Below, in pieces: positions 1-9,591 of a stretch of DNA of 64,000 nucleotides. The stretch is from NCBI RefSeq assembly GCF_014652315.1, contig NZ_BMYO01000007.1, positions 62,001 through 126,000 on the forward strand. The letters run 5' to 3'. Both the position numbers and the translations under genes were made by a program. The stretch comes from Jeongeupia chitinilytica. GTDB taxonomy: Bacteria; Pseudomonadota; Gammaproteobacteria; Burkholderiales; Chitinibacteraceae. How positions within the stretch are numbered: position 1 is the first letter of the stretch; each line of letters starts with the position of its first letter. The notes under the pieces were generated by a model. That model saw nothing but the letters and a program-made list of their open reading frames with translations, was not told where the DNA came from and searched no databases.

Positions 1-212
1 CCGCTGCCGACGAGGTGAGGGCGCTTGGCCTTGCCTGGTTCGAGGCCGGTGCCCACGCCGATCCGGAACTTGCGACGCGCTTCGTACTGCATGGCACGCC
101 CAGCTTCTTTTTCCTGCACCGCGGCTTCACGCTCGGGCGGATGACGGGCTGGCGCGGGCTGGACGGACTGAAGATCGCCGTTGCGGCGGCCCGGACCAAG
201 ATGGGCTCTTGA
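1..212 (+). CDS. thioredoxin-like protein, C-terminal fragment
   Basis: This is the last ~70 codons of a gene that begins outside the window; it is in frame from base 3 and stops at TGA 210-212. The fragment carries HGTPSFFFLHRG, which fits the cis-proline loop (T-P) of a thioredoxin fold followed by the last beta strands and a closing helix. The CxxC active site, if present, lies upstream, so oxidoreductase activity cannot be judged. The stop codon sits inside the predicted heat-shock promoter of dnaK. The family call rests on a short stretch. Confidence 0.55.
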   Translation, partial: AADEVRALGLAWFEAGAHADPELATRFVLHGTPSFFFLHRGFTLGRMTGWRGLDGLKIAVAAARTKMGS

Positions 213-235
213 AAACCCGAACGACATCCCCACTT
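208..235 (+). promoter_or_regulatory. sigma-32 (RpoH) type promoter of dnaK
   Basis: CTTGAAA at 208-214 and CCCCACTT at 228-235 are separated by 13 bases. This matches the RpoH consensus CTTGAAA-N11-16-CCCCATNT at all -35 positions and 7 of 8 -10 positions. A start near 242 would give a leader of about 60 bases before dnaK. The -35 element overlaps the stop codon of the upstream thioredoxin-like gene. Confidence 0.75.
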
Positions 236-303
236 GGCCAACAAGGTTATTCAAATCGATGGTCTCGCCAAGGCGGGACCGACTTATTGGAAGGAAACGG
301 AAC

Positions 304-2235
<1,932 letters not shown>

Positions 2236-2252
2236 TCCGGCTGCTGCATTAG

Positions 2253-2295
2253 AAAAAGGCACTTCGGCGCGCGCAGCGGGCCGTCGTGCCTTTTT
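2253..2295 (+). terminator. hairpin between dnaK and dnaJ
   Basis: AAAAAGGCAC (2253-2262) pairs with GTGCCTTTTT (2286-2295), a 10-bp stem around a GC-rich 23-base loop. It could be an intrinsic terminator or attenuator that lowers dnaJ relative to dnaK. The T-run is part of the stem, so partial read-through is likely. Confidence 0.6.
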
Positions 2296-2309
2296 GCTTA
2301 GGTGAGATC

Positions 2310-3440
2310 ATGTCCAAAAAAGATTTTTACGATGTGCTGGGCGTCAATCGCGATGCGTCGGACGACGACATCAAGAAGGCCTATCGCAAGCTGGCGATGA
2401 AGTACCATCCGGACCGCAATCCGGACAGCAAGGAAGCCGAAGAGAAGTTCAAGGAGGCCAAGGAGGCCTACGAGATCCTCTCCGAACCGCAGAAACGCGC
2501 GGCCTACGACCAGTACGGCCATGCCGGGGTCGACCCGCAGGCCGGCATGGGCGGTGGCTTCGGCGGCGGCGCCGGCGGTTTTGCCGATGCGTTCTCCGAC
2601 ATTTTCGGCGACATTTTCGGTGGTGGTCAGCGCGGTGGCGGCGGACGGTCCAACGTCTACCGCGGGGCCGACCTGCGCTACAACATGGAAATCTCGCTCG
2701 AAGAGGCCGCGCGCGGCGTCGAGAAGCAGATCAAGATCCCGTCGCACGACGAGTGCGAGCTCTGCCACGGTTCCGGTGCCAAGCCCGGCACCGAGGCCAA
2801 GACCTGCCACACCTGCGGTGGCGTCGGTCAGGTGCGGGTGTCGCAGGGCTTCTTCAGCATCCAGCAAACGTGCCCGACCTGCCACGGCAGCGGCAAGTAC
2901 ATTCCCGATCCGTGCCGCAATTGCCACGGTACCGGCCGCGTGCAGTCGAACAAGACGCTGGCGGTGAAGATTCCGGCCGGTGTCGACGAGGGCGACCGCA
3001 TCCGCCTGTCCGGCGAAGGCGAACCGGGCGTCAACGGCGGCCCGCCGGGCGACCTGTACGTGGTGGTGCACCTGAAGTCGCACTCGGTGTTCGAGCGCGA
3101 AGGCAACGACCTGCATTGCGAAATGCCGATCAGCATTACCGTGGCGGCACTGGGCGGCGAGATCGAGATCCCGACGCTCGACAACAAGGCGCGGATCTCG
3201 ATTCCGGCCGGCACCCAGACCGGACAGGTGTTCCGCTTGCGCGGCAAGGGCATCAAGGGCGTCCGCAGCGCGATCACCGGTGACCTGATGTGCCATGTGG
3301 TGATCGAGACGCCGGTCAGCCTGACCAGTCGTCAGAAGGAGTTGCTGCGCGAGTTCGACGAGATCAGCCAGGGTGAGCCTGGCAAGCACAACCCGCGCGA
3401 GAAGTCGTTCATGGACAAGGTGAAGGACTTCTTCTCCTGA
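2310..3440 (+). CDS. dnaJ: chaperone protein DnaJ (Hsp40)
   Basis: 376 residues, the typical type I DnaJ size. It delivers substrates to DnaK and stimulates its ATPase. The J domain covers residues 1-70 with HPD at 33-35. A Gly/Phe-rich linker follows, then four CxxCxGxG zinc repeats (CELCHGSG, CHTCGGVG, CPTCHGSG, CRNCHGTG) and the C-terminal substrate domains. The ATG at 2310 follows AGGTGA at a good spacing and gives the standard MSKKDFYDVLGV start. It lies 74 bases after dnaK and is probably co-transcribed through the intervening hairpin. A strong terminator follows at 3528. Confidence 0.98.
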   Translation: MSKKDFYDVLGVNRDASDDDIKKAYRKLAMKYHPDRNPDSKEAEEKFKEAKEAYEILSEPQKRAAYDQYGHAGVDPQAGMGGGFGGGAGGFADAFSDIFGDIFGGGQRGGGGRSNVYRGADLRYNMEISLEEAARGVEKQIKIPSHDECELCHGSGAKPGTEAKTCHTCGGVGQVRVSQGFFSIQQTCPTCHGSGKYIPDPCRNCHGTGRVQSNKTLAVKIPAGVDEGDRIRLSGEGEPGVNGGPPGDLYVVVHLKSHSVFEREGNDLHCEMPISITVAALGGEIEIPTLDNKARISIPAGTQTGQVFRLRGKGIKGVRSAITGDLMCHVVIETPVSLTSRQKELLREFDEISQGEPGKHNPREKSFMDKVKDFFS

Positions 3441-3527
3441 TCCTGTCGCTGCCGGTGCGGCCTTCGTCTCGCTGGCTTCGCGCCAGCAAGACGAATCCTT
3501 GCCGGACCTGACCGGATGCCGGTCAAC

Positions 3528-3555
3528 AAAAAGGCTGCCCGAGGGCAGCCTTTTT
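3528..3555. terminator. bidirectional intrinsic terminator
   Basis: AAAAAGGCTGCCC (3528-3540) and GGGCAGCCTTTTT (3543-3555) form a 13-bp stem with a 2-base gap and T-runs on both strands. It ends dnaJ and the convergent DUF4870 gene. Confidence 0.9.
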
Positions 3556-3574
3556 GCTTGATGACGGGCGCGGA

Positions 3575-3922
3575 TTACTTGATCAGGCGGATGTTGAACG
3601 GCAGCACGCAGGGCTGGCCGTTGCTGGCCTTGACGGCGCCGATGATGCAGAAGATCAGCTGCGCGATGACCATGATGCCGATCAGCAGGAAGCCGATCAG
3701 CACGATGGTCAGCACCTGGCCGATCAGCGTCAGCAGCAGCATCGTGATTGCCCAGTTCAGCGCTTCCTTGCTGTGCTCCTGCAGGAAGGCATCGTCCTTC
3801 TTCAGCAGGTAGACGATCAGCGCCGGAACGAAGCTGAAGAAAATCGTACCGATCCAGACCAGCACGGCAAAGGTCTGGCTGTTCTTGTCGGCGGGGCCGA
3901 TCGGGCGGGGGAAGTCGGTCAT
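3575..3922 (-). CDS. DUF4870 family small membrane protein
   Basis: 115 residues. A short polar N-terminus (MTDFPRPIGPADKNSQTFA) is followed by three hydrophobic segments, roughly residues 20-40, 55-85 and 80-105, ending in a short polar tail (NIRLIK). This is the DUF4870/Tic20-like arrangement, an inner-membrane family of unknown function. The start at 3922 is chosen because AAGGAG lies 7 bases upstream; a longer in-frame start exists but lacks a ribosome site. It is convergent with dnaJ. Function is not assignable. Confidence 0.85.
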   Translation of the reverse strand: MTDFPRPIGPADKNSQTFAVLVWIGTIFFSFVPALIVYLLKKDDAFLQEHSKEALNWAITMLLLTLIGQVLTIVLIGFLLIGIMVIAQLIFCIIGAVKASNGQPCVLPFNIRLIK

Positions 3923-3960
3923 GGCGGTCTCCTTTTTGTTCGAAAAGCCGTTCGAAACGA

Positions 3961-3984
3961 CGATGCCCCGCGGGCGGGGCATCG
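3961..3984 (-). terminator. hairpin after the amino-acid binding protein gene
   Basis: CGATGCCCCG (3961-3970) and CGGGGCATCG (3975-3984) form a 10-bp perfect stem with a 4-base loop, between the end of the upstream minus-strand gene and the DUF4870 start. The minus-strand flank is only weakly T-rich (TCGTTTCG), so termination is plausible but not certain. Confidence 0.55.
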
Positions 3985-4005
3985 TCGGGATCGTCATTGC
4001 ACGGT

Positions 4006-5130
4006 TCAGCGTGTCAGTGTACCGGTCGGCGAGATCATCGTCAGCTCGACAAAGTTGCTGCCGGTGCGTTTCTTGTCGCCGAAATCGATGATGAAGCCGC
4101 CAAGGTCGTAACGCTTGAGCGAGGTCAGGCCGTTGTAGACCGCCGAGCGCGTCGGGCTCTTGCCGGCGCGCTTGAGTGCTTCGACGACCAGCCGGGCCGA
4201 CAGGTAGCCTTCCATGACCGCATACGACGGCACGTCACCATTCCTCAGCACTGCGGCGGCATCCTGCTGGAACTCGCGCACGAAGCGCAGTTGCTCGTTG
4301 CGCGGATAGGGCAGTACTTCGGAAATCCCCAGACCGTGCGCTTCCTTCTTGCCGACGGTCTGGATCACTTCCTCGAACTGGATCGGCGACAGCCCGTAAA
4401 GCTGGGCGGTGCCGCCGGCAGCGCGGAACTGTTTGACGAAGGTGGCGGCCGGTTTGGAGACGGTGATCAGCACTACCGCTTCCGGATTGGCCTTCGCCAG
4501 TTCCTTGGCGGCCTTGCCGGTGTCGCCGGTGTTGCGGTCGTACCAGGCTTCGCCGGCCAGTGTCAGGTTGCGCTTGGCAAGTGCGTCCTTCAGCGCGCCG
4601 TAGCCGGCCTGGCCGTAGCCGTCCTGCTGCGCGATGACGCCGATCCGGGTGACGCCGAGGTTGCCGGCCAGCAGGTTGACGATGCGGTCGACCTCCTGGC
4701 GGTAGCTGGCACGGGTATGGAAGACGAACAGGCTGCTGCTGGGCGCGCGCAGTACGTCGGCGCCCGAGTGCACGCCAACGAGTGCGATGCCGGCATTGTC
4801 GAGCACCTTGGATTTCTCGAGCTCGGTCATCGTGGCGGTACCGTAGTACGACACCAGTGCGATTGCGCCTTCCTTGTCGATCAGGTCGCGGGTATTGGCG
4901 ATGGTGCGCTTCGGATCGTAGCCGTCATCGCGGACGAGGTGGTTGATCGGTTCGCCGTTGATGCCGCCATTGGCGTTGACGCGCGAGAAGTACAGCGAGG
5001 CACCGAGCGCCAGCGCCTTGCCGGTATTGGCGACGAGGCCGGTGGTCGGCACCGACTGGCCGATGATGATATCGGCCTGGGCGAGCGGGGACAGCGCCAG
5101 CGCGGCTCCCAGTAGCAACTTGCGCAACAC
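4006..5130 (-). CDS. periplasmic amino-acid (LivK-type) ABC substrate-binding protein
   Basis: 374 residues from a GTG at 5130 preceded by GAGGAG. The N-terminus LRKLLLGAALALSPLAQA is a signal peptide. IIIGQSVPTTGLVANTGKAL and the following two-lobe pattern (Peripla_BP_6, SRVNANGGINGEPI, VRDDGYDPKRTIANT) identify a type I periplasmic binding protein of the branched-chain amino acid/amide family. No permease or ATPase genes lie next to it, so it may be an orphan receptor that feeds a transporter encoded elsewhere or serves sensing. Ligand unknown. An in-frame ATG at 5160 is a weaker alternative start. Confidence 0.88.
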   Translation of the reverse strand: MLRKLLLGAALALSPLAQADIIIGQSVPTTGLVANTGKALALGASLYFSRVNANGGINGEPINHLVRDDGYDPKRTIANTRDLIDKEGAIALVSYYGTATMTELEKSKVLDNAGIALVGVHSGADVLRAPSSSLFVFHTRASYRQEVDRIVNLLAGNLGVTRIGVIAQQDGYGQAGYGALKDALAKRNLTLAGEAWYDRNTGDTGKAAKELAKANPEAVVLITVSKPAATFVKQFRAAGGTAQLYGLSPIQFEEVIQTVGKKEAHGLGISEVLPYPRNEQLRFVREFQQDAAAVLRNGDVPSYAVMEGYLSARLVVEALKRAGKSPTRSAVYNGLTSLKRYDLGGFIIDFGDKKRTGSNFVELTMISPTGTLTR

Positions 5131-5238
5131 GGCGGTCTCCTCGTTTTGATGTCGGCCCATCTTAAATTAGCGCGTGCTGGCAGACAAACCGCGCGGGTAC
5201 GTGCATCGACATGGCGCAACATTGCTGTCCGGACGCGA

Positions 5239-5247
5239 TGTTATAGT
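5239..5247 (+). promoter_or_regulatory. extended -10 promoter of coaD
   Basis: TG-T-TATAGT at 5239-5247 is a good extended -10 element. No clear -35 box sits at the right distance. A start near 5254 leaves a ~28-base leader before the ATG at 5282. Confidence 0.45.
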
Positions 5248-5281
5248 GGGGCCATCGACAACCCGACAGCGGATGGCGCCC

Positions 5282-5776
5282 ATGCGGCGAGGCGTTTACG
5301 CAGGCAGTTTTGACCCGGTGACCAACGGTCATCTGTGGATGATCGAGCATGGCGTGCAGCTCTTCGACGAGATGATCATCGCGATCGGCGAGAATCCGGA
5401 CAAGCGCTATACGTTCTCGCAGGACGAACGTCTGGCGATGCTGCGCGAAACCACGGCGCATCTGCCCAACCTGCGGGTCGAAACCTTCGAAAACCGCTTT
5501 CTGGTCGACTATGCCCGCGAGGAAGGCGCGCACTACATCCTGCGCGGGATCCGCGAGGCGGCCGACTACGAGTTCGAACGCAAGATGCGCTACGTGAATG
5601 CCGATCTGGCGCCGCACATCGATACCGTCTTCCTGATGCCGCCACGCGAGATTGCCGAAATCAGCTCGACCATGGTCAAGGGGCTGGTCGGGCCGCACGG
5701 CTGGGAGGGTGTGGTACGCCAGTACGTGCCGACTGCGGTGTTCGAGCGCCTGCTGCACTGGCAGGCGCAAGGCTAG
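5282..5776 (+). CDS. coaD: pantetheine-phosphate adenylyltransferase, divergent
   Basis: 164 residues, the normal CoaD length. CoaD transfers AMP from ATP to 4'-phosphopantetheine to give dephospho-CoA. GSFDPVTNGH (residues 8-17) contains the TxGH nucleotidyl-transferase motif, LRGIREAADYE matches the conserved RGIR loop, and ISSTMVK is the ISSTxxK/R motif. The C-terminal part (GLVGPHGWEGVVRQYVP) differs from the usual CoaD sequence, so it belongs to a divergent branch. ATG 5282 is used because MRRGVYAGSFDP is the family start; ATG 5273 (MAP before it) is possible. It is divergent from the binding-protein gene. Confidence 0.88.
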   Translation: MRRGVYAGSFDPVTNGHLWMIEHGVQLFDEMIIAIGENPDKRYTFSQDERLAMLRETTAHLPNLRVETFENRFLVDYAREEGAHYILRGIREAADYEFERKMRYVNADLAPHIDTVFLMPPREIAEISSTMVKGLVGPHGWEGVVRQYVPTAVFERLLHWQAQG

Positions 5777-6051
5777 CCGAACGCGGGTTTCTTCCGGTGG
5801 GGCTGCAAGGCGACGACTGGTATCGTTTCAGCTGACGCATGGTTTCTGTCGAGTCACTGCGTTTCGGGGCAATTGAACGTTTCTTTACCGCATTCAGCAC
5901 GTGTTTTGCCGATGATGGCTGCCGTTCTGCCTGACTGCTTGCGCTGGCGGCCCGACCGGTTCTCCGCCGTCCATCCGGACTTGTATTGTTGCGTGGCACT
6001 CTTCGCAAATGTCGGGGTCATAGCAGGACCTCAACGAGGAGGACTGTAACA

Positions 6052-6276
6052 ATGCGTGCTCTCACCAAGTGGATTGCCTTCTGCATGGCCAGTTTGTTTT
6101 CGGCAGCGGCGTTTGCCGCCATGGTTGCACCCAACGATATTCCGACCAGCGATCACGGTTCGGGAATCGACCAGAGCAACTGGTTGCAAAAACAGGCCGG
6201 CCCGGGTAGCAACGACGGCGGTAGTGGCGGTGGTCGCGGTGGTGGCGGTTTGTCTGGCGGCCATGGCGGCATGTAG
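6052..6276 (+). CDS. small secreted Gly-rich protein, unknown
   Basis: 74 residues. ATG 6052 follows a strong GAGGAGG. Residues 1-22 (WIAFCMASLFSAAAFA core) form a clear signal peptide with an AFA-type cleavage site. The mature part begins MVAPNDIPTSDHGSG and ends in a run of Gly with Ser, Arg and His (GGSGGGRGGGGLSGGHGGM), probably disordered. No family recognised. It stands alone with its own terminator, in a gap between coaD and the methyltransferase. The 275 bases upstream of it show no other gene. Confidence 0.7.
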   Translation: MRALTKWIAFCMASLFSAAAFAAMVAPNDIPTSDHGSGIDQSNWLQKQAGPGSNDGGSGGGRGGGGLSGGHGGM

Positions 6277-6302
6277 GACCTGGTGTTTTCGTGACCATCA
6301 AC

Positions 6303-6325
6303 AAGGCGGCCCGTGGCCGCCTTTT
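6303..6325 (+). terminator. intrinsic terminator
   Basis: AAGGCGGCC (6303-6311) and GGCCGCCTT (6315-6323) form a 9-bp stem with a 3-base loop and end in TTTT. It closes the small secreted-protein gene. Confidence 0.8.
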
Positions 6326-6390
6326 CTACGTCCGGCAAGCGGAGTGCATCCGGTAGAATGCGGCTTTACCTTCTCGCCGACCGCCGTCCG

Positions 6391-7329
6391 ATGAGTGACC
6401 TTTCCAGCTACAAGAACCGCCTTGCCAAGAATGCCAAGCACTGGGGCAAGTGGGCCCGCCGTCAGGGCATCCAGTGCTACCGGCTGTACGACCGCGACGT
6501 GCCCGAGTTTCCGGTGGTTGTCGACTGGTACGCCGGCAAGGTGCATCTGGCCGAGGTCGAAACCGGCTGGGTACAGACCGAGGAAGACCACGAGGCATGG
6601 CTGGCCGAGCTCTGGTATGCCACCGGCGAAGCGCTTGGCATTCCCGAAGACGAAATTTCGGTCAAGCTGCGCCGGCGCCAGAAGGGTGAGGCGCAGTATG
6701 AAAAAACCGGCAACGAGGGGGACGAATTCGTCGTCGAGGAAGACGGGCTCAAGTTCATCGTCAACCTCGATGCCTATCTCGATACCGGACTGTTCCTCGA
6801 CCACCGCAATACCCGCAAGCGCGTGCGCGGCGAAGCCGCCGGCAAGCGCATGCTCAACCTCTTCTGCTACACCGGCGCGTTTTCGGTTTACGCGGCGGCC
6901 GGTGGCGCGCGCGAGACCGTGTCGGTCGACCTGTCGAACACGTATCTGGCCTGGGCCAAACGCAATCTGGCCGAAAACGGCCTCGACACCGCTGCGCATA
7001 CCCAGGTGCGGGCCGACGTGCTGCAGTGGCTCGGCGACGCCGAGCGTGCCGGCGAGAAGTTCGACCTGATCGTCTGCGATCCGCCGTCGTTTTCGAACTC
7101 GAAGAAAATGGCCGGCATTCTCGACGTCCAGCGCGACCAGCGCTATCTGGTCGAAACGGCGCTGGACCTGCTCAACCCCGGCGGCGTGCTGTACTTCTCG
7201 AACAACCTGCGCCGCTTCAAGCTCGACGAAGCGCTGGCGCCGCTGTGCGAGGACATCTCGGCCGAATCGGTGCCGGAGGACTTCCGCAACAAGCGCATCC
7301 ACCAGTGCTTCCGCTTCGTGAAGGCGTGA
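6391..7329 (+). CDS. RlmK-like class I SAM-dependent rRNA methyltransferase
   Basis: 312 residues. The sequence matches the C-terminal RlmK half of E. coli RlmKL, which methylates N7 of G2069 in 23S rRNA, here as a stand-alone protein. Key motifs are the SAM site LNLFCYTGAFSVYAA, the acidic loop VDLSNTYLAW, and CDPPSFSNSKKM (DPPxF motif with the typical SNSK extension). The start at 6391 agrees with a -10-like TAGAAT at 6354-6359 and gives MSDLSSYKNRLAKN, a usual N-terminus. The gene is followed by the exonuclease/GIY-YIG gene 35 bases downstream. RNA target is inferred from homology only. Confidence 0.85.
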   Translation: MSDLSSYKNRLAKNAKHWGKWARRQGIQCYRLYDRDVPEFPVVVDWYAGKVHLAEVETGWVQTEEDHEAWLAELWYATGEALGIPEDEISVKLRRRQKGEAQYEKTGNEGDEFVVEEDGLKFIVNLDAYLDTGLFLDHRNTRKRVRGEAAGKRMLNLFCYTGAFSVYAAAGGARETVSVDLSNTYLAWAKRNLAENGLDTAAHTQVRADVLQWLGDAERAGEKFDLIVCDPPSFSNSKKMAGILDVQRDQRYLVETALDLLNPGGVLYFSNNLRRFKLDEALAPLCEDISAESVPEDFRNKRIHQCFRFVKA

Positions 7330-7364
7330 GTACCGGACATCCGCGAATCGAATCCGCACAAGCC

Positions 7365-8777
7365 ATGAATCCGTACTACAACGAACCGCTGGTCTTCGTC
7401 GACCTCGAAACGACCGGTGCGACCCCGGCCAGCGACCGGATCACCGAGGTGGGCATCGTTCAGGTCGATGCCGACGGCGTGCGGACCTGGTCCAGCCTCG
7501 TCAATCCGCAACAGCCGATTCCGCCCTTCATCCAGCGGCTGACCGGCATCGACGACGCCATGGTCGCCAGCGCGCCGACGTTTGCCGAGCTGGCCGAAAC
7601 GGTGCTGGCGAAGCTGCAGGGGCGGGTGTTCGTGGCGCACAACGCGCGCTTCGACTACGGCTTCCTGAAGCAGGAATTCCAGCGACTGGGGCTGCGTTTC
7701 TCGGCGCCGGTGCTGTGCACGGTCAAGCTGTCGCGCAAGCTGTACCCGAACGAATTCAAGCACAGCCTCGACGCGCTGGTTGCCCGCCACGGCCTGACGG
7801 TCGACGGCGAGCGCCACCGCGCGCTGAGCGATGCCCGTCTGCTGCCGGCCTTTCTCGACGCGGCACTGCGCGACCATCCGGCTGCGGCGCTGCAGCAGGC
7901 CATCGCCGAACTGCTGCGCCAACCGCGCATTCCGGCCGGGGTGGATCCGGCGGTGGTCGACGAGCTGCCCGAAACCGGCGGTTGCTACACTTTCTATGCG
8001 GCCGACGGCGCGCCGCTGCTGGTCGGGCGCAGTCCCAACCTCCGCAAGCGGGTGCTGCAGCATTTTGCCGCGGATGCCCGCAAACCGCGCGAGCTGGAAA
8101 TGCTGGCCCGGCTGGCCCGCATCGACTGGCAGGAGGCGAGCGGTGATTTCGGCGCAATGGTCGACGAGGCCAGACTGATCCGCACGCTCAAGCCGGCCTA
8201 CAACCCGCGGCCGAAGAAAAGCACCGCGGCCTGCGTGCTGCAACTGCACGAGCACGATGGAGCACTGGTGCCGGCCATCGTCGAACTGGCTGCGCTCGGT
8301 GAGGTCGAGCCGCGGTGCGACTTCGTCTTCGGGCCGTTCCGGGCCCGCCGCGATGCGCAGCGGCTGCTGGAGAAACTCGCCGACGGCACCGGCCTGTGCC
8401 GGAAGGTGCTGGGGCTCGAGGGGGGCGCGCCGTACGCAGCGACAAGCGGACCATGCAGTGCCCAGCCACCGGGGCGCTGCCGTGGCGCCTGCGTCGGTCG
8501 CGAGCCGCTGGCGACGCACAACGCGCGGCTGTTGTCGCTGCTCGCCAAGCACCGCTTTGCCGAGTGGCCCTATTCGGGCCCGGTCGGCTTGAGCGAGGGG
8601 CCGGACTGGGCGCCGGAGATTCATGTCATCGACCGCTGGTGCCATCTGGGACGCATCCGGTCGATCGACGAACTGCCCGGGCTGCTGGCCGAAGCGCCGC
8701 GCGAGTTCGATTACGATGCCTACAAGCTGATCGCGTTCGAACTCAAGCGCCGTGCCGGCCAGGTCTTGCGCTTCTAG
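7365..8777 (+). CDS. DnaQ-like exonuclease fused to UvrC/Cho-type GIY-YIG domain
   Basis: 470 residues in two parts. Residues ~1-175 form a DEDDh 3'-5' exonuclease: DLETT, HNARFDYGF and HRALSDARL supply the acidic residues and catalytic His. Residues ~205-290 form a GIY-YIG nuclease like UvrC and Cho (GCYTFYAADG, then LLVGRSPNLRKRV, and VDEARLIRTLKPAYN with the conserved Glu). The Tyr of the usual YVG triplet appears to be Leu. The rest resembles the Cho tail. Such fusions are known in bacteria and are thought to act in DNA repair. It overlaps the convergent racemase gene by 4 bases. Confidence 0.88.
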   Translation: MNPYYNEPLVFVDLETTGATPASDRITEVGIVQVDADGVRTWSSLVNPQQPIPPFIQRLTGIDDAMVASAPTFAELAETVLAKLQGRVFVAHNARFDYGFLKQEFQRLGLRFSAPVLCTVKLSRKLYPNEFKHSLDALVARHGLTVDGERHRALSDARLLPAFLDAALRDHPAAALQQAIAELLRQPRIPAGVDPAVVDELPETGGCYTFYAADGAPLLVGRSPNLRKRVLQHFAADARKPRELEMLARLARIDWQEASGDFGAMVDEARLIRTLKPAYNPRPKKSTAACVLQLHEHDGALVPAIVELAALGEVEPRCDFVFGPFRARRDAQRLLEKLADGTGLCRKVLGLEGGAPYAATSGPCSAQPPGRCRGACVGREPLATHNARLLSLLAKHRFAEWPYSGPVGLSEGPDWAPEIHVIDRWCHLGRIRSIDELPGLLAEAPREFDYDAYKLIAFELKRRAGQVLRF

Positions 8778-9460
8778 TCCGCCAGCGCCCAGTCTGCCGC
8801 GGCCTGGGCATGGATCAGCGCGGTATCGAACAGCGGCAGCGTGCAGTCGTCGCGGCTGACCAGCAAGCCGATTTCGGTGCAGCCCAACACGATGGCGCTG
8901 GCGCCGCGCGCAGCCAGTCTGGCCATTTCTTCGCGATACAACGCGCGGCTGGCTTCGGCAAATACCCCCTTGCACAGCTCGTCGTAGATCACGTCGTGGA
9001 TGCGCTCGCGTCCGCCGGCATCGGGAACCAGCGTGGCGATGCCGTGTTCGGCCAGCCGGCCGGTATAGAAGTCCTGTTCCATCGTGTAGCGGGTGCCGAG
9101 CAGGCCAACGGTGGTATGCCCGCCGGCCCGCAGGCGGGCCGCGGTCGCGTCGGCAATGTGCAGCAGCGGCAGGACGGCCTGCACGTCGGCGGCGACCTTG
9201 TGCATGGTGTTGGCACCGATCAGCACGATGCCGGCACCGGCTGCCCGCAAGCGCCGTGCCGAACCGGCGAGCAACTCGCCTGCCGCGGCCCAGTCTCCGC
9301 GCTGCTGCAACGGCACCAGCTCGGCAAAGTCGATCGAGTCGACGACGATGCGCGCACCGTGTACGCCGCCGAGGCGGCGGGCGACACTGCGGTTGATTTC
9401 CTGGTAGTAGACGACGGTCGACTCCCAGCTCATGCCGCCGATCAGGCCGATGGTTTTCAT
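8774..9460 (-). CDS. aspartate/glutamate racemase family protein
   Basis: 228 residues, cofactor-independent racemase fold (IGLIGGMSWEST at the start). These enzymes normally use two Cys as acid/base. The second, in VLGCTEIGLL, is present. The first is not: the loop reads LIGANTMHKV, with Ala where aspartate racemases have Cys and E. coli YgeA has Thr. It is therefore YgeA-like, and its racemase activity or substrate is uncertain. No D-amino-acid gene is adjacent. It is convergent with the exonuclease fusion gene. Confidence 0.85.
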   Translation of the reverse strand: MKTIGLIGGMSWESTVVYYQEINRSVARRLGGVHGARIVVDSIDFAELVPLQQRGDWAAAGELLAGSARRLRAAGAGIVLIGANTMHKVAADVQAVLPLLHIADATAARLRAGGHTTVGLLGTRYTMEQDFYTGRLAEHGIATLVPDAGGRERIHDVIYDELCKGVFAEASRALYREEMARLAARGASAIVLGCTEIGLLVSRDDCTLPLFDTALIHAQAAADWALAD

Positions 9461-9548
9461 GCCGCGCTCCGTTGTTCGAACCTCTCCAGCATCGCCGATC
9501 GCACGACGTACGGACAGGCACAGCGCATGCGCGGCCGGAGCAAAACAA

Positions 9549-9570
9549 AACGGCTGCCGAGGCAGCCGTT
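9549..9570 (-). terminator. intrinsic terminator of the PIG-L gene
   Basis: AACGGCTGCC (9549-9558) and GGCAGCCGTT (9561-9570) form a 10-bp stem; on the minus strand it is followed by TTGTTTTG. It lies just after the PIG-L deacetylase gene. Confidence 0.8.
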
Positions 9571-9591
9571 CCGTGCGGTGACGCATCCCGA

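Noticed and set aside
5985..6010. Sigma-54 promoter before the small secreted-protein gene (TGGCACTCTTCGCA)
   Set aside because: The GG and GC elements are two bases too close for the TGGCAC-N5-TTGC spacing.
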